Shown: positions 8,240-17,859, numbered from the stretch's first letter. The stretch: 21,134 bases of DNA from Apostichopus californicus (GCA_020650975.1 JAIPMN010026254.1:1-21134), one strand, 5' to 3'. Numbers and translations: made by a program. Notes: generated by a model from the sequence alone, not told the origin.

Positions 8240-8298
8240 CTGCAGAAAGGAGACAGAGAACATATGATGCAGACAGCTCAATTGGCAGAATAGCAAGC
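8240..8298 (+). repeat. 59-bp perfect direct repeat, right copy
   Basis: Same 59 bases as 7592-7650. On the minus strand it ends TTTCTGCAG and is followed by GTAAGT, like an exon end plus donor; the left copy has no GT at that point. Confidence 0.9.
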
Positions 8299-8304
8299 GC
8301 ATGT

Positions 8305-8325
8305 GAACGTACGTTCCTACGTAGG
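8305..8325. repeat. Two overlapping short palindromes
   Basis: GAACGTACGTTC (8305-8316) and CCTACGTAGG (8316-8325) are perfect palindromes side by side. They may be chance or a small foldback. Confidence 0.5.
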
Positions 8326-9085
8326 CACGCATGTACAGATTTAGTGTGGGTTTAAGTCCTTCTAAATTATATGGAACGCCAATTTAATGATTTTTGTAGG
8401 GGTACCTATTTTTCCGCGCAACAAATGCATATGCATTACTATAAACTTCTATTGCAATTCAAATGAAGGAAGAGCCGAATTGAGGCCGGCTTTTAAAACC
8501 AGAAGTGACCTAAAATATCCCTCTTCAAAGAAATACCTTTGAACTTTACAATCGAAAGAGCTGTGAAAACTACAGATTATCTTCATTGAGCAGAATTTGG
8601 TCAGGGTTGGTGGTCGAGTCTTACATGTTCATGGGGACTGCTGCCATATTTCTGAACCCAGTTTTCAATTTTGGTGGCACGAAAGACTTCCACTCGAATA
8701 ACTTTTGCAGGATGGATCGTACAGATATGTGTATCGGGGTATGGTATTGTGTATTGGTTTTCAAATTGGTGTATTTCCTTTAATTAATCTTTCTTCATAA
8801 CTGTTTGCCCCAAGGTCATAAATGGACCATTGAGGTGGACTATCATTTTATTTACAACCAAATACAAAACTCTTCATGTATCATACTATTCTGAAGAGTA
8901 AAGTAAACGGGTTTTGCAAGCAATTTTTGATAGACCTGCGATATCAGAAGATCTATTGGAACATGAAAGTACTGCAAAGCCCTTGTTATCCACAATTTTA
9001 AGATTACAGTGAAAGATAAGAAAAGCAAGTCAAGCAGGTGATCCACTTCCACATTCAACTGATCAAAGTAATACAATTAACGTTG
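8326..9085. other. No gene seen; possible decayed 5' part of the next feature
   Basis: Short open frames only (8586-8783 plus, 8852-9076 minus), none recognisable. The last 200 bases may be the eroded upstream part of the transposon-like gene that begins near 9086. Confidence 0.35.
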
Positions 9086-9378
9086 ACACTATATTACTTG
9101 TGAAAGTTCAATTTGAGATATCTGACAGGGCATATCTTAAGTTGGCTTCAAATTCTAATTTTCCATCATTGAAAGCAGTAAGGTCACGGTCACAAGAGTT
9201 CATATATTTTTCGAACTGTGTAAAGGTGTTTGAAAATCTACCTTCAAAGTTTCCAAGAATAATTGAGCAGTTACTAATTACAAAGAAAAGTAGTCTGAAA
9301 GATCTGTTTCCAGCAGACAGTTTTTTATCAGATTAAGTGTTGATGGCACATGGGTGGGGAAACATTTACATCTTGTTA

Positions 9379-9414
9379 ATTTCACCTTTTCTGTGGTTTG
9401 CAAAATACTATCTC
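9379..9414 (+). repeat. Target-site duplication, left copy (34-36 bp)
   Basis: ATTTCACCTTTTCTGTGGTT through CTATCTC is repeated exactly at 9579-9614, immediately after the U2-headed insert. The first two bases (AT) may be shared by chance with the insert's tail, so the true duplication is 34-36 bp. Confidence 0.9.
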
Positions 9415-9578
9415 GCTTCTCGGCCTTTTCGCTAAGATCATGTGTAGTATCTGTTCCCTTTCGAGGGGAATGGTGATGCACACCCGATGCAAGGGGACTG
9501 GGGCTGAGAGCGGATCAGTCGTTTGGTAGTTTGGTTTTCGTGCCCAGGTTCTTTCCTGGGTGACTTTTCTTAAAAAGT
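9415..9578 (+). mobile_element. U2-snRNA-headed retroposon (SINEU-like), copy 2, complete with target duplication
   Basis: It opens GCTTCTCGGCCTTTTCGCTA, then AGATCATGTGTAGTATCTGT, matching U2 snRNA from its fourth nucleotide to about nt 45 with two differences by eye. It then leaves U2: a TTCCC/GGGAA stem, GGTGATGCACACC, a GAGAGCGGATCAGTCG body, a CCCAGG/CCTGGG hairpin (9543-9560) and a tail TTAAAAAGT. It is flanked by perfect 34-36-bp duplications and splits an open segment of the transposon-like gene, so it inserted as a unit. It lacks the about 26-nt middle block of copy 1. U2's Sm site and 3' domain are absent, so it is not a plain U2 pseudogene. Confidence 0.85.
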
Positions 9579-9614
9579 ATTTCACCTTTTCTGTGGTTTG
9601 CAAAATACTATCTC
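9579..9614 (+). repeat. Target-site duplication, right copy
   Basis: Exact repeat of 9379-9414. The host frame resumes with CTGGGCAATTGCC, which continues the reading frame cut at the left copy. Confidence 0.9.
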
Positions 9615-10673
9615 TGGGCAATTGCCAGAATTCAAGAGAAGCGAAATATTTTGGCTGAAACATTGAACCCCCTTTGCGAAAGAAGTTGAAAATTTAACGC
9701 AAGTAATGCGAAAAGGAACTAAATTAAAACTGCAATATTTTGTATCAGGGGATATGAAATTCAATACTGTTGTTGGTATCGGTGCTTGCAGTTCAAAGCA
9801 TTCCTACCTCTGATGTATCTGGACGACCACAGAAAGAGGGGATGTATCTAAGGTTTGGTCTATGTCTGGCACTGGTAAAGGTGCAAGGATTATTGCTGCA
9901 ATAAAAAAGCTATCACAGCAGAGAAAGAATAATTTGCCCAGTGAAGCAAGTCCAATATTTCCGACCATTCCTATCACCTATGTTCCATATCTTTTGCACT
10001 TGTTCCTGCGTATTTCCGATCAGCTCACCCAATCATTTAATTGTTGAACTGATGAAGCTGGATAAAATCGACAAAAATCAAACACAGTTTATCGCAGTTT
10101 AAGTACACACATTTGGCGAAGTTTCAAAACGTTATTTCTGACTTAGGGATAGAATGGGGCTTTAACTTTGATAAAGACAGTGGCCTCCTCAAATATAGAG
10201 ACTCTATTGGTCCAGAACACATCGAAATTCCGAAAAACATTAATATCAGGAAAATGCCTCCATCAGTTCAAAACATGACAAAAATTGGGAAGTTCAGAAA
10301 ACTTAAGAGGAATTATGAAGTTACTAATGAATGAATTGCCCACCCACCAATGATGCAAATGAATGTAATAAACAAGCAAGAGAGTGGGTGTCTCTATTTG
10401 CGCAAGTTTACATGTACAAAAACATAACCCCTTACATGCATGTGCTTATGGATCATTTTCCGGAATCGATGAGTCTTCATGGAAACATCAATCTGTTTTG
10501 TATTGAAGGTGTTGAGAAAATGTCAGGTAATTCAGTGGTACTTTAGGTCAACTTACCACTATTGTTTACGTTGACTTCAGCAGATAATAGAAAAGCAGGG
10601 TAGGCTTGAACTTATTTCCTCGAAATGCAATCTTAAACATTTGGAAATATCATGTAGTTGTTGTAGTAACCAA

Positions 10674-10724
10674 GGTCAAAATAAACGAACTCCGGTCAGA
10701 ATAAACAACGAGGTCAGAATAAAC
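10674..10724 (+). repeat. Three spaced GGTCAGAATAAAC repeats
   Basis: GGTCAAAATAAAC at 10674, then GGTCAGAATAAAC at 10694 and 10712, spaced 20 and 18 bases apart. Function unknown. Confidence 0.7.
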
Positions 10725-10820
10725 ACAAAACAATAAGTAACGATACCCGACGACCATGTACTTAGGGGATAAATACGAGGGTTGCCAGTCACAAATGTGA
10801 TTCAAGACCGATGATGATGC

Positions 10821-10869
10821 CATCGCAGAGGCTGAGCGCGCCTCGCCTCGGTCCGATGCCTCTGCGATG
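10821..10869. repeat. GC-rich inverted repeat (12-bp arms, 25-nt loop)
   Basis: CATCGCAGAGGC (10821-10832) pairs perfectly with GCCTCTGCGATG (10858-10869). The GC-rich loop and arms stand out from the AT-rich surroundings. It may be the core of a small foldback element; no terminator function is implied. Confidence 0.75.
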
Positions 10870-11299
10870 ACGTGAGACCCTAGACTCATTTGGTCATAAT
10901 AATCTGTAATAAACCTGACTACGTATAACAAAAATAGTGCTTTATAACGCCAACATTTGTATTTACAGATACTAGTTTGTTTTGTGTATCCAGCATTAGG
11001 CTTGTTCAGGAACTTAAATGTTGTTATAAGTGTTAAGGTGCCCTTTTTTCATATCCACGACAGTTTTTGGGGTTCCTGGGGTGGGGGGCTTAGTGGGTTG
11101 GGCATTATAGAAAAGTGCTATAGAAAAATATTTTTTACTTCTAACCATTTCCATATAAAAATGACACATTTTTATTGGGGTTCTGGTCAGTTAAAACATA
11201 TTGTTTTTGCATTAAGAAATTCCCATTTTTTTTAATTTGAGACTTTTTTTTAAAACATTTTTTGGAGGGGGTGGAGTGGGAGGGTTGCAGTGTGAATTG
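10870..11299. other. No gene seen
   Basis: T-rich and G-rich low-complexity DNA (for example 11080-11100 and 11265-11285). The open frame at 10957-11235 is low in complexity and resembles nothing known. Confidence 0.35.
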
Positions 11300-12427
11300 T
11301 TGGGTAAGTATATTTAATGTTTATTACCCGTATCATAGATGCTGTTGACCAAAGTCTCAGAAGGGAACAGGCAGGTTTTCGGAAAGGAAGAGGGTGCACT
11401 GACCAGATATTTGCACTACGTAATATCATAGAGCAACGCACAGAATGGCACAGGAAGCTTTATATTAATTTTTTTGACTTTGAAAAAGCATTAGATAGCA
11501 TCCACCGAGACAGCCTTTGGAGAATACTACGCAAATATGGGATACCAGAGCAGGTAGTTCTTGTAATTAAGAGCTTTTACACCAATTTCACATGCAGAGT
11601 TGGAAACAGTAACCCTAGGTTCCAAGTGAAGACTGGAGTTAGGCAAGGATGTGTCATGTCAGCACTGCTCTTCAATATCGCCATAGACTGGGTGATGAGA
11701 CAGGCAACTGAAGGCCAAAAAGAGGCATAAGATGGACCCTCTTTTCTACACTTGAGGACCTCGACTTTGCAGATGATCTCGCTCTACTTTCACACACCCA
11801 CCAGCATATGCAAGAAAAAACATCCAGACTCAGAGATTTTGCCCAGCAAATTGGCTTGAAGATCAGCCAAAAGAAAACAGAGGTGATGACCCTGAACATC
11901 TCGGACCCTTTACCAATACAAGCAAACGGGGAAGACCTACCTTTACTTACCTGGGCAGCACTGTCAGGCACGATGGAGGCTCAGGCAAAGACATTAAGAA
12001 CTGTCTTAATAAAGCCAGAATGCATTGAGAATGCTGAATAATATATGGAGATCACAGCAGTACAGCACCAAGACCAAGCTAAAATTGTACCAGAGCTGTG
12101 TCCTTTCTACTCTTCTGTACGGCTCTGAATGTTGGAGAATGAGGAAAAACGACCTCAATAAGCTGTCAGTCTTCCACACAAAGAGTCAAGAAGAATATGT
12201 CGCATTTTCTGGCCAAACACCATTTCAAACGAAGCACTATATGCCCAATGCCATCAAGACAGCATGGAGAAAATCATCATGAGAAGAAGGTGGAGATGGA
12301 CAGCCCTCCACTGGACAACAGAAGGCAAAAGACATGGGGAACCATCCAACTAGCCCAGGATCGGAAGGAGTGGAAGACTTTTGTTGCTGCCCTATGTGCC
12401 AGGAGGCATAATGGGCAGTAAGTAAGT
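11300..12427 (+). pseudogene. Non-LTR retrotransposon reverse transcriptase, 5' truncated and frameshifted
   Basis: RT blocks follow in order: EQAGFRKGRGCTDQIFALRN; LYINFFDFEKALDSIHRDSL (motif A, catalytic Asp); KTGVRQGCVMSALLFNIAID (motif B); then, after a frameshift near 11720, LDFADDLALLSHT (motif C, where FADD holds the catalytic Asp pair). KTEVMTLNISDP and, after another shift near 11945, YLGSTVRHDGGSG follow, then YSTKTKLKLYQSCVLSTLLY with GSECWRM. The final frame ends WGTIQLAQDRKEWKTFVAAL to a stop at 12419-12421, with a TAAGTAAGTA tail. A segment between DNRRQK and TWGTIQ, normally longer in this family, looks deleted. N-terminal endonuclease and early RT are missing, as in a truncated insertion. 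Clade is uncertain (RTE-like or relative). It cannot encode a working enzyme. Confidence 0.85.
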
Positions 12428-12794
12428 ATATTGAATGTACATGCAGGTTATTTGAACCGTTGTGAAAACATTGATCAATATATTGACTGTTATTATTTGG
12501 GGGGGGGGTGGGTGGTAGAGTATGATTGTACGATTTTGCATTGCGAAAAATGCTAGTATTTTACATATACTCCAGTGGCGCTTAAGGTTGTAGGGGTGGG
12601 TAATAAATTTATCCCCAACAAATTCTCTGTCCGTCCAGCATATTTGCATAAAGTATCCAGTTACATTGGACGTCTTTGTAATGGGCCATTTTGGGAAAAT
12701 ATACACCGATTCTATGGTACACTGTTCAGCTTTTGTCACGATGGTATTTTTGACGCTCAAACATTTCTTTCACCCTGTACTTTTGTACCTTGTG
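12428..12794. other. No gene seen; poly-G run
   Basis: Contains a run of nine G near 12499. The open frame at 12575-12829 is unrecognisable and probably not coding. Confidence 0.35.
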
Positions 12795-12945
12795 AACTGT
12801 TCTGGTGGGCCTTAAATTGTTTGCTTTGATTTTTTTGGGGATCCTACCCAAATTTGGGCTGTAAAATGTTTGGGGGTCTCAAATTTTTTGGGCTCTACAA
12901 CCTACATATAAGCTTCTGCACCACTGGTGCTATAGTTTTATATTT
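12795..12945 (+). repeat. Dispersed TGGGCC/AAATT repeat, copy 2
   Basis: Blocks such as GTGGGCCTTAAATTG, CCCAAATTTGGGCTG and TTTTTTGGGCTCTACAA lead to AAGCTTCTGCACCACTGGTG at 12911-12930. Layout and terminal block match 1925-2204, in the same orientation. Confidence 0.6.
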
Positions 12946-14003
12946 CTTCATGATACAAGTTGCATTAAATATTTATTGTTTATCATTACATGTTTTTCCA
13001 TATTTTGATTGTTTGAAGAGTTTGGTGGTTGTTGATCTTTTGAATAGAGTTTAAAATTGAAAGCAATGTGTTTTGATTTTTCTTCCTTACGTTGTGGTCA
13101 TTGTGATAAAGAAACACCTTTTAGGTTTTCCCTGATCCTACAATTCCAATTATCACAACAATTAAATCTACAGGGGTAGATCAAGGGTTTGGAGAAAGGC
13201 GGCGGTCTCACTGGAAAATGTCGACGTGTCTGGTTCTAATATGCGCTCTCTCGACTTCTGAGGGCCTTACGCACAATGGTTATCAGGTCAATGAAAATTT
13301 CCAGTATTTTCAAGTCTCCCTACAAATGTGTGGGGGGGGGGGGGAGTGGTGAAGCTCCTGATATAACAAGACCACAACTACTGAAAAAAATCTATACGAT
13401 TTTTACTCCCCGCATGCAAATGGACTAGTCCAATTTGTACTCTCGCAGCCCGCCGTGAAGTGAAGCGTCATGAGGTTGAAGCAGCAATTTTCCCACGATA
13501 TTTGTGCCGTTTCCTCCAAAAAGGAATCCATATGAAATGATGTGGTAAAAATTCTTCATACTACGTAAGGTGATATGTGCTGTCTTAGCACTCTCACTTA
13601 TACAACATACCATAATTTCCAAATAAGCCTTAACATGAATAGTACAATGCTTCCTGGGATATGCCTGCTGACATTCATATTAACGGGAATCTTACCCTAG
13701 ATGATGCACCTGTATATTAACATGTAACTGAGACATAAGGGGGAATGGAGTAAGAGAGGAGGGGTGGAGGTGAGGTGAGGTGGCTATACTAGGAACATGG
13801 TGCTTTCACAAAATAATACATAATAACTGAATTTCTTACATGAAACCTTCAATTCTGAAATAAACAGTAAATGGCTACCTGTACAATGTTGTAACCGGAA
13901 AATGGGAATTGGCATAATGACATACCTTCAATGTGAAAAAGGCATGTACACTAAAAACAATACTACAGTTTTCAGCTATTGACTGTAAGAAAGCATGTGG
14001 CAA
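12946..14003. other. No gene seen; poly-G and GA-rich tracts
   Basis: A run of about 13 G (near 13331) and a GAGGTGAGGTGAGGTGG tract (near 13768) are the only marked structures. Open frames, such as 13425-13622 on the minus strand, have no known domains. Confidence 0.35.
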
Positions 14004-14302
14004 GCTTCACACCAAATTATATGCTATGTGCCGCCTTCACACTCTCACAAATGCAAATCACATTAAAATGTCGTAGACTATCATTTCAACAGGCCTGCTG
14101 ATATTTGTACCATTCAATGAACCTACTGTATAATAGCCTAGAACTGTACTGGGGGGGGTGGGTGGTTGATTACTCCACTGTACATATAATATATATACAG
14201 TAATTTCTGGAAATATAGCCAAACTCATATAACTAAGTGAAACCTATATAGTTAATTTATAATATCAATATTGCGTAATGAGATCCTCGTATAGTCTACT
14301 GA
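14004..14302 (+). repeat. Long diverged tandem repeat, unit 1
   Basis: Starts GCTTCACACCA and runs through GCCTTCACACTCTCAC, GGTGGTTGAT, AGTAATTTCTGGAAATATAG, TAACTAAGTGAAACCTA and ATATTGCGTAATGAGAT to TATAGTCTACTGA. The same blocks return in the same order in unit 2, about 394 bp on. Confidence 0.8.
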
Positions 14303-14397
14303 TCAATTGGCTATAAGCCCCTAGTGTAGTGTTAAGTATTATACAATGTACAATGAGATTAAGCCACCAACAGCAATAGTAAACAGTATTTGTGAAC

Positions 14398-14786
14398 GCT
14401 TCACACCACACACGATGGTGTGTGTTGCCTTCACACTCTCACTTATTCCATTTCAATGACATTTCCTTAGGTCAATTACATTAAATGACCTTTCTTGGGA
14501 TCAAGCAACTGATATTTTGACCATCCAATGAACATACTGTACAATAGCCTATAACTATATAACCATATTGATATTTTGACCACCCAATGATCATACTGTA
14601 CAATAATAGCATTTAACTGGACTGGGTTTGGAGCGGGGGGTGGGAGGTTTGGATGGGTGGTTGATCACTATACTGTACAAACTAGTAATTTCTGGAAATA
14701 TAGTAACACTCTCATAACTAAGTGAAACCTAATAGTACATTTATAATGTCAATATTGCGTAATGAGATCATATTATAGTCTACTGA
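14398..14786 (+). repeat. Long diverged tandem repeat, unit 2 (with internal duplication)
   Basis: Same block order as unit 1. It is about 90 bp longer, partly because GATATTTTGACCA-CCAATGA-CATACTGTACAATA occurs twice within it (near 14510 and 14568). Both units include a G-rich run (near 14152 and 14634). Confidence 0.8.
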
Positions 14787-14958
14787 CAAACTCTTAGGAG
14801 AAATGAAAGTTGTATTGTGTACTGGGAGTTCAACCTCAGCACAGGAAGATTGTGTTCCCGTGGAAACTATGCTAGAAAATAAATGGCAATTGTGATTTAC
14901 CTCTTTGCAGTTGCAGTCCTGTTAAATGAAACAACTTGAAGGCAGTTTTTAGTGGACA

Positions 14959-15019
14959 TCATCGTCGGGTGTGCATCACCATTCCCCTCGAAAGGGAACA
15001 TGTACTACACATGATCTTA
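14959..15019 (-). mobile_element. U2-snRNA-headed retroposon, copy 3, fragment
   Basis: On the minus strand, TAAGATCATGTGTAGTACAT, a TTCCC/GGGAA stem and GGTGATGCACACCCGACGATG match copies 1 and 2. It lacks the first about 20 nt of the U2 head and everything after the GACGATG block. It shares GACGATG with copy 1, not copy 2. No flanking duplication is apparent. Confidence 0.8.
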
Positions 15020-15073
15020 TTGCAGTCTCTAATGTAATTATTTGCTCACTTTTCTGGCTATTGAGTTACATAA

Positions 15074-15159
15074 ATTTCTTATCATGCAGCTTAAATTTTG
15101 CGCAATGCTCATACATAATTTGGCGCAATGCGCATACATAATTTCTTATCAAGCAGCTT
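15074..15159 (+). repeat. Nested short direct repeats
   Basis: ATTTCTTATCATGCAGCTT (15074-15092) returns as ATTTCTTATCAAGCAGCTT (15141-15159). Between them GCGCAATGC-CATACATAATT occurs twice, 23 bases apart (15100 and 15123). The layout suggests a local tandem duplication. Confidence 0.7.
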
Positions 15160-15825
15160 CAACCAGTTTCTATGGAATGAAAACATTCAGTGACTATACT
15201 GCTGTAGAAGCATTACCAGTGCTCTACTCTACTGTACTGCTACACAGTGTCACAAACTTACATTACTGTTTTACTGGGTAGACATATGTAAATCTTGTAT
15301 AACAGTGTATGAACTCACTATTCTTGTAAAGTTCACTGTACATGACACCTCCTGTCACTTCTTCAGGTCCACTTTACTGCTGTACTTTATTTAGCTTGAA
15401 CAGTATCATTTTCAACATCGTCCAAGCCTTGAGAATGATTCATTTTTACAACTTGATTTCATGTTCTTGCCACTAATTAGTTATGGTATCACCATATGTA
15501 CTGGAAAGGACCTGTGTAATTAGCACATACCAAAACTAAACACTGTACATATGTAAACACACGTACCAAATGTTCCTTCAAATGGTTGTTTGTCAGTCTG
15601 CAGTATACTGCCAGTGTACAATGCAACAGAGAATCTCCCGGACAGATATATATGTTCTGCGATTTGAGTGTACATAATATTTTATTACATTATGGAAACA
15701 ATTCATGTATGGTCATGTTAAATGCATAGGCCATCATTTTTCATTAAAAGCTCTTGAAGCAGGCGTGATAATTTTATTCTTGCTTTGTGAAACAAAATAT
15801 TATTGCCTCATGTCGTGAACTTGTT
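15160..15825. other. No gene seen
   Basis: AT-rich, with repeated CACTGTACAT-like decamers near 15333 and 15540. No coding frame is supported. Confidence 0.35.
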
Positions 15826-15831
15826 TTTTCA

Positions 15832-16619
15832 GGTACAAAATCAACCTTGTCAGCTTTTACCGCAAAAAGGCAAAGGAAATTGGTATGGTCTTTTTTGTTC
15901 AATGTTTTAATTTTGGTTTACACACCCATTTTATTGCTTGACCATTTCTAAAGCAAAGAACTTGCAAGCATTTGCAAGAAAGCTGATGGAAAGTTCTGGC
16001 AGCCATATGATGGAATTGGATGAAATTTAAGGACACTTCGCAAGAACATTTCAAGTCTTTAAACCTGTTTTGTGCATTATCTGTTGAATTAGAAATGTTC
16101 ATGCTACAACATATAGTTGAATTTATGGTGAAACTGATGATTGAAGAGTTTGAGAGGCTGGATGTTCCAGACGACATAAATTTTGAAGATACATTAATTG
16201 TTGACAAACATGAGGAACAAATTGTAATATATGGTTATGTGCCATTTGCCCTTAAAAAACGTTACATGAAAGGTAAGAGTGCTGACAATGCTCTAATATT
16301 TTTACAATGCTTGAAGGAATGTCACTTGCCGGTGAAGGTGACAGTTTTTTGGATTACAGTAAAGCCTGGGTGGAAAACAAAATAGAGGTGGATTATTCTT
16401 AGTTAATGATTTCATGTTTTTCAAGACTGTTGAATTTGAGACAAAGCAAATTTGAAACATGAAGACCTTGCTTATTTTGAGGAATAAAAACATGAAAGAC
16501 CATCTTCTGCAAAAACTTCTGCAACACAAGCAAGTTCAGAATCGGTGGGCAGATCTTCTTAAAGAATTGTTAAACGAGGACTTAAGTGGGCAGTTGCTTC
16601 ATACGTTTGTTGTTTATTG
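15832..16619 (+). pseudogene. Second decayed transposon-like protein remnant, cut by the Gypsy LTR
   Basis: A possible splice acceptor (TTTTTTCAG at about 15824-15832) precedes a short YKINLVSFYRKK-like segment. The main open stretch (16020-16385) includes VIYGYVPFALKKRYMKGKSA. A neighbouring frame then gives DYSKAWVENKNRGGLFLVND near 16350-16410, and the frame at 16459 onwards gives NRWADLLKELLNEDLSGQLL. This order (GYVPFALKK, then KAW..NRGGLFLVND, then DLSGQLL) resembles the C-terminal half of a repeated, uncharacterised invertebrate protein family, probably transposon-borne. I cannot assign its superfamily. Frameshifts and stops separate the pieces. Similarity stops at 16618-16620, where the Gypsy LTR begins, so the LTR element inserted into this remnant. 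Confidence 0.55.
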
Positions 16620-17173
16620 TGTAACGCTAACTCAGTCTAAGATTCTGGGGCGTCCAAATATTCCCTGCTGAGGACTGGTGGTGGTATGGAAACAAATGCG
16701 GCTTGGATGGTTGTGTGTTAGTAACGACGAGCCCTTAAATCTCGCTATTACATGCAAAAGATATAACACAGATAAACGAGTAACGATCAAGCGCTGTGTA
16801 GATTTCGCAATCTATTACTATAACCAGCCCGGTACAAACAATACATCGGCACGAAGCCCTCAATAATAGGTAGAAAACATGCACTTAAACGAAAATGGTC
16901 ACAAACGAGGTCTCAATACCGAAGTAGAGTCCTATAACGATACGTACAAAAGTGTATAAAAGACGAATAGAAGACAGATACAAGTACGACCACAATGGTC
17001 GGAGCCAGGGCTACTACCGAACCAAACGATTCAAATCGAGCGAAGACTGGTCACAGGTCTCGAAGTCTGCTTTAGCTGAGCTGGTGAGCAGACATCACGT
17101 GACCTGTAACAATTACGTAATGTAGCCTACGGCAAAATAGAGGGCGACAGATATGATGACCAACGGCATCACA
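16620..17173 (-). repeat. Gypsy 3' LTR (about 554 bp)
   Basis: Read in sense, the LTR opens TGTGATGCCGTTGG at 17173, directly after a purine-rich tract, and ends GAGTTAGCGTTACA at 16620 (or TTACACA at 16618), giving the TG...CA termini expected of an LTR. The boundary at 16620 coincides with where the host remnant's similarity ends. The LTR contains a TTTTATACA TATA-like block near 16960. The partner LTR is outside the window, so boundaries rest on termini, purine tract and host break. Confidence 0.7.
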
Positions 17174-17194
17174 CTATCCCCTTCTCAGTCCTTA
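17174..17194 (-). other. Polypurine tract
   Basis: In sense, AAGGACTGAGAAGGGGATAG directly precedes the LTR's TGTGATG. A purine-rich tract at this point primes plus-strand DNA synthesis in LTR elements. The tract is interrupted by single pyrimidines. Confidence 0.65.
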
Positions 17195-17859
17195 ACTTGT
17201 CCCCAAGTTATGAGAACAATATAGTAAGGATCGCTAATTACACACAAATCTAAAACCCATAAACATACTTATACAAAAAGAAATCCAAATACATGAATTC
17301 AAATTACGTAGAAAAGCAAAGTATAACTAATAGTGCCTGTCATGCACGAGAACCTATACACACAATAACATTTGATATTAACAGAACTAATTTTTCAGAT
17401 AAACGTATCACATGTCAATCTGTAGCGACTAAACAAATATGTCCTAGGTCGACTGCGAAAGAACAAAGTTACGCAATAGGAGAGTAATAGAAGAGTAATA
17501 TGACCTTACATGCACGTGTTCATACCGTAAAGGAATAACGCGGCTCGCGCGAAAGTGCAATTTGCACTCATGGAAGGTCACATTCCAGATACAACTAATA
17601 AAAGTAAAAACAACTTACGGTGCCGTACATAGATATAAATACATGAAAACAATCCAAGTGAATCAAAACATAACACTCTTGATGTAACACAGAGATCCAA
17701 ACCACAAAATAAATTGATTGGAAGTCCGCATCAAAGTATGAAATGTCCACAACATTTCCAAAGTAAATAGATATAATAACGAAACCTGGAGTCCATATCA
17801 AAAGGTGAAATGTGCATAATATTTCCAAGGTCAAAATATATAATAATCAAACACGTTAT
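17195..17859 (-). other. Gypsy 3' untranslated region
   Basis: Between the extra ORF's stop and the purine tract. AT-rich; two similar blocks (a CATTTCA-CTTTTGATATGGAC / CATTTCATACTTTGATGCGGAC pair, about 17695-17810) form a short tandem repeat. No coding frame is supported. Confidence 0.5.

Larger units (their letters stand above)
9086..10545 (+). pseudogene. Decayed multi-copy, transposon-like protein gene (unclassified family)
   Basis: Fragments lie in order on the plus strand in shifting frames: KVQFEISDRAYLKLA near 9100; LSVDGTWVGKHLHLVNFTFS at about 9336-9393; CIWTTTERGDVSKVWSM near 9820-9870; PLLHLFLRIS-like YLLHLFLRISDQLTQSF near 9990-10044; and ITPYMHVLMDHFPESMSLHG with a following GVEKMSG near 10420-10520. 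This succession resembles a large, uncharacterised protein family that occurs in many copies in invertebrate genomes and that I take to be carried by a DNA transposon. I cannot name its superfamily from memory with confidence. At least three frameshifts and several stops make it non-functional. A U2-headed retroposon interrupts it at 9415-9578, exactly between two halves of one open segment. Confidence 0.6.

Noticed and set aside
9415..9578. A genuine U2 snRNA gene
   Set aside because: Only the first about 42 nt match U2; the Sm site and 3' stem-loops are absent, and the copy is bounded by target duplications.
9415..9578. Spliced-leader RNA gene
   Set aside because: No plausible leader/donor junction near the 5' end and no canonical Sm site; the 5' end is explained by U2.
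12575..12829. 84-codon plus-strand gene
   Set aside because: No domain, and its end overlaps the dispersed TGGGCC repeat; probably chance.
13425..13622. 65-codon minus-strand gene
   Set aside because: No recognisable motif, promoter or neighbouring exon; length is within chance expectation.
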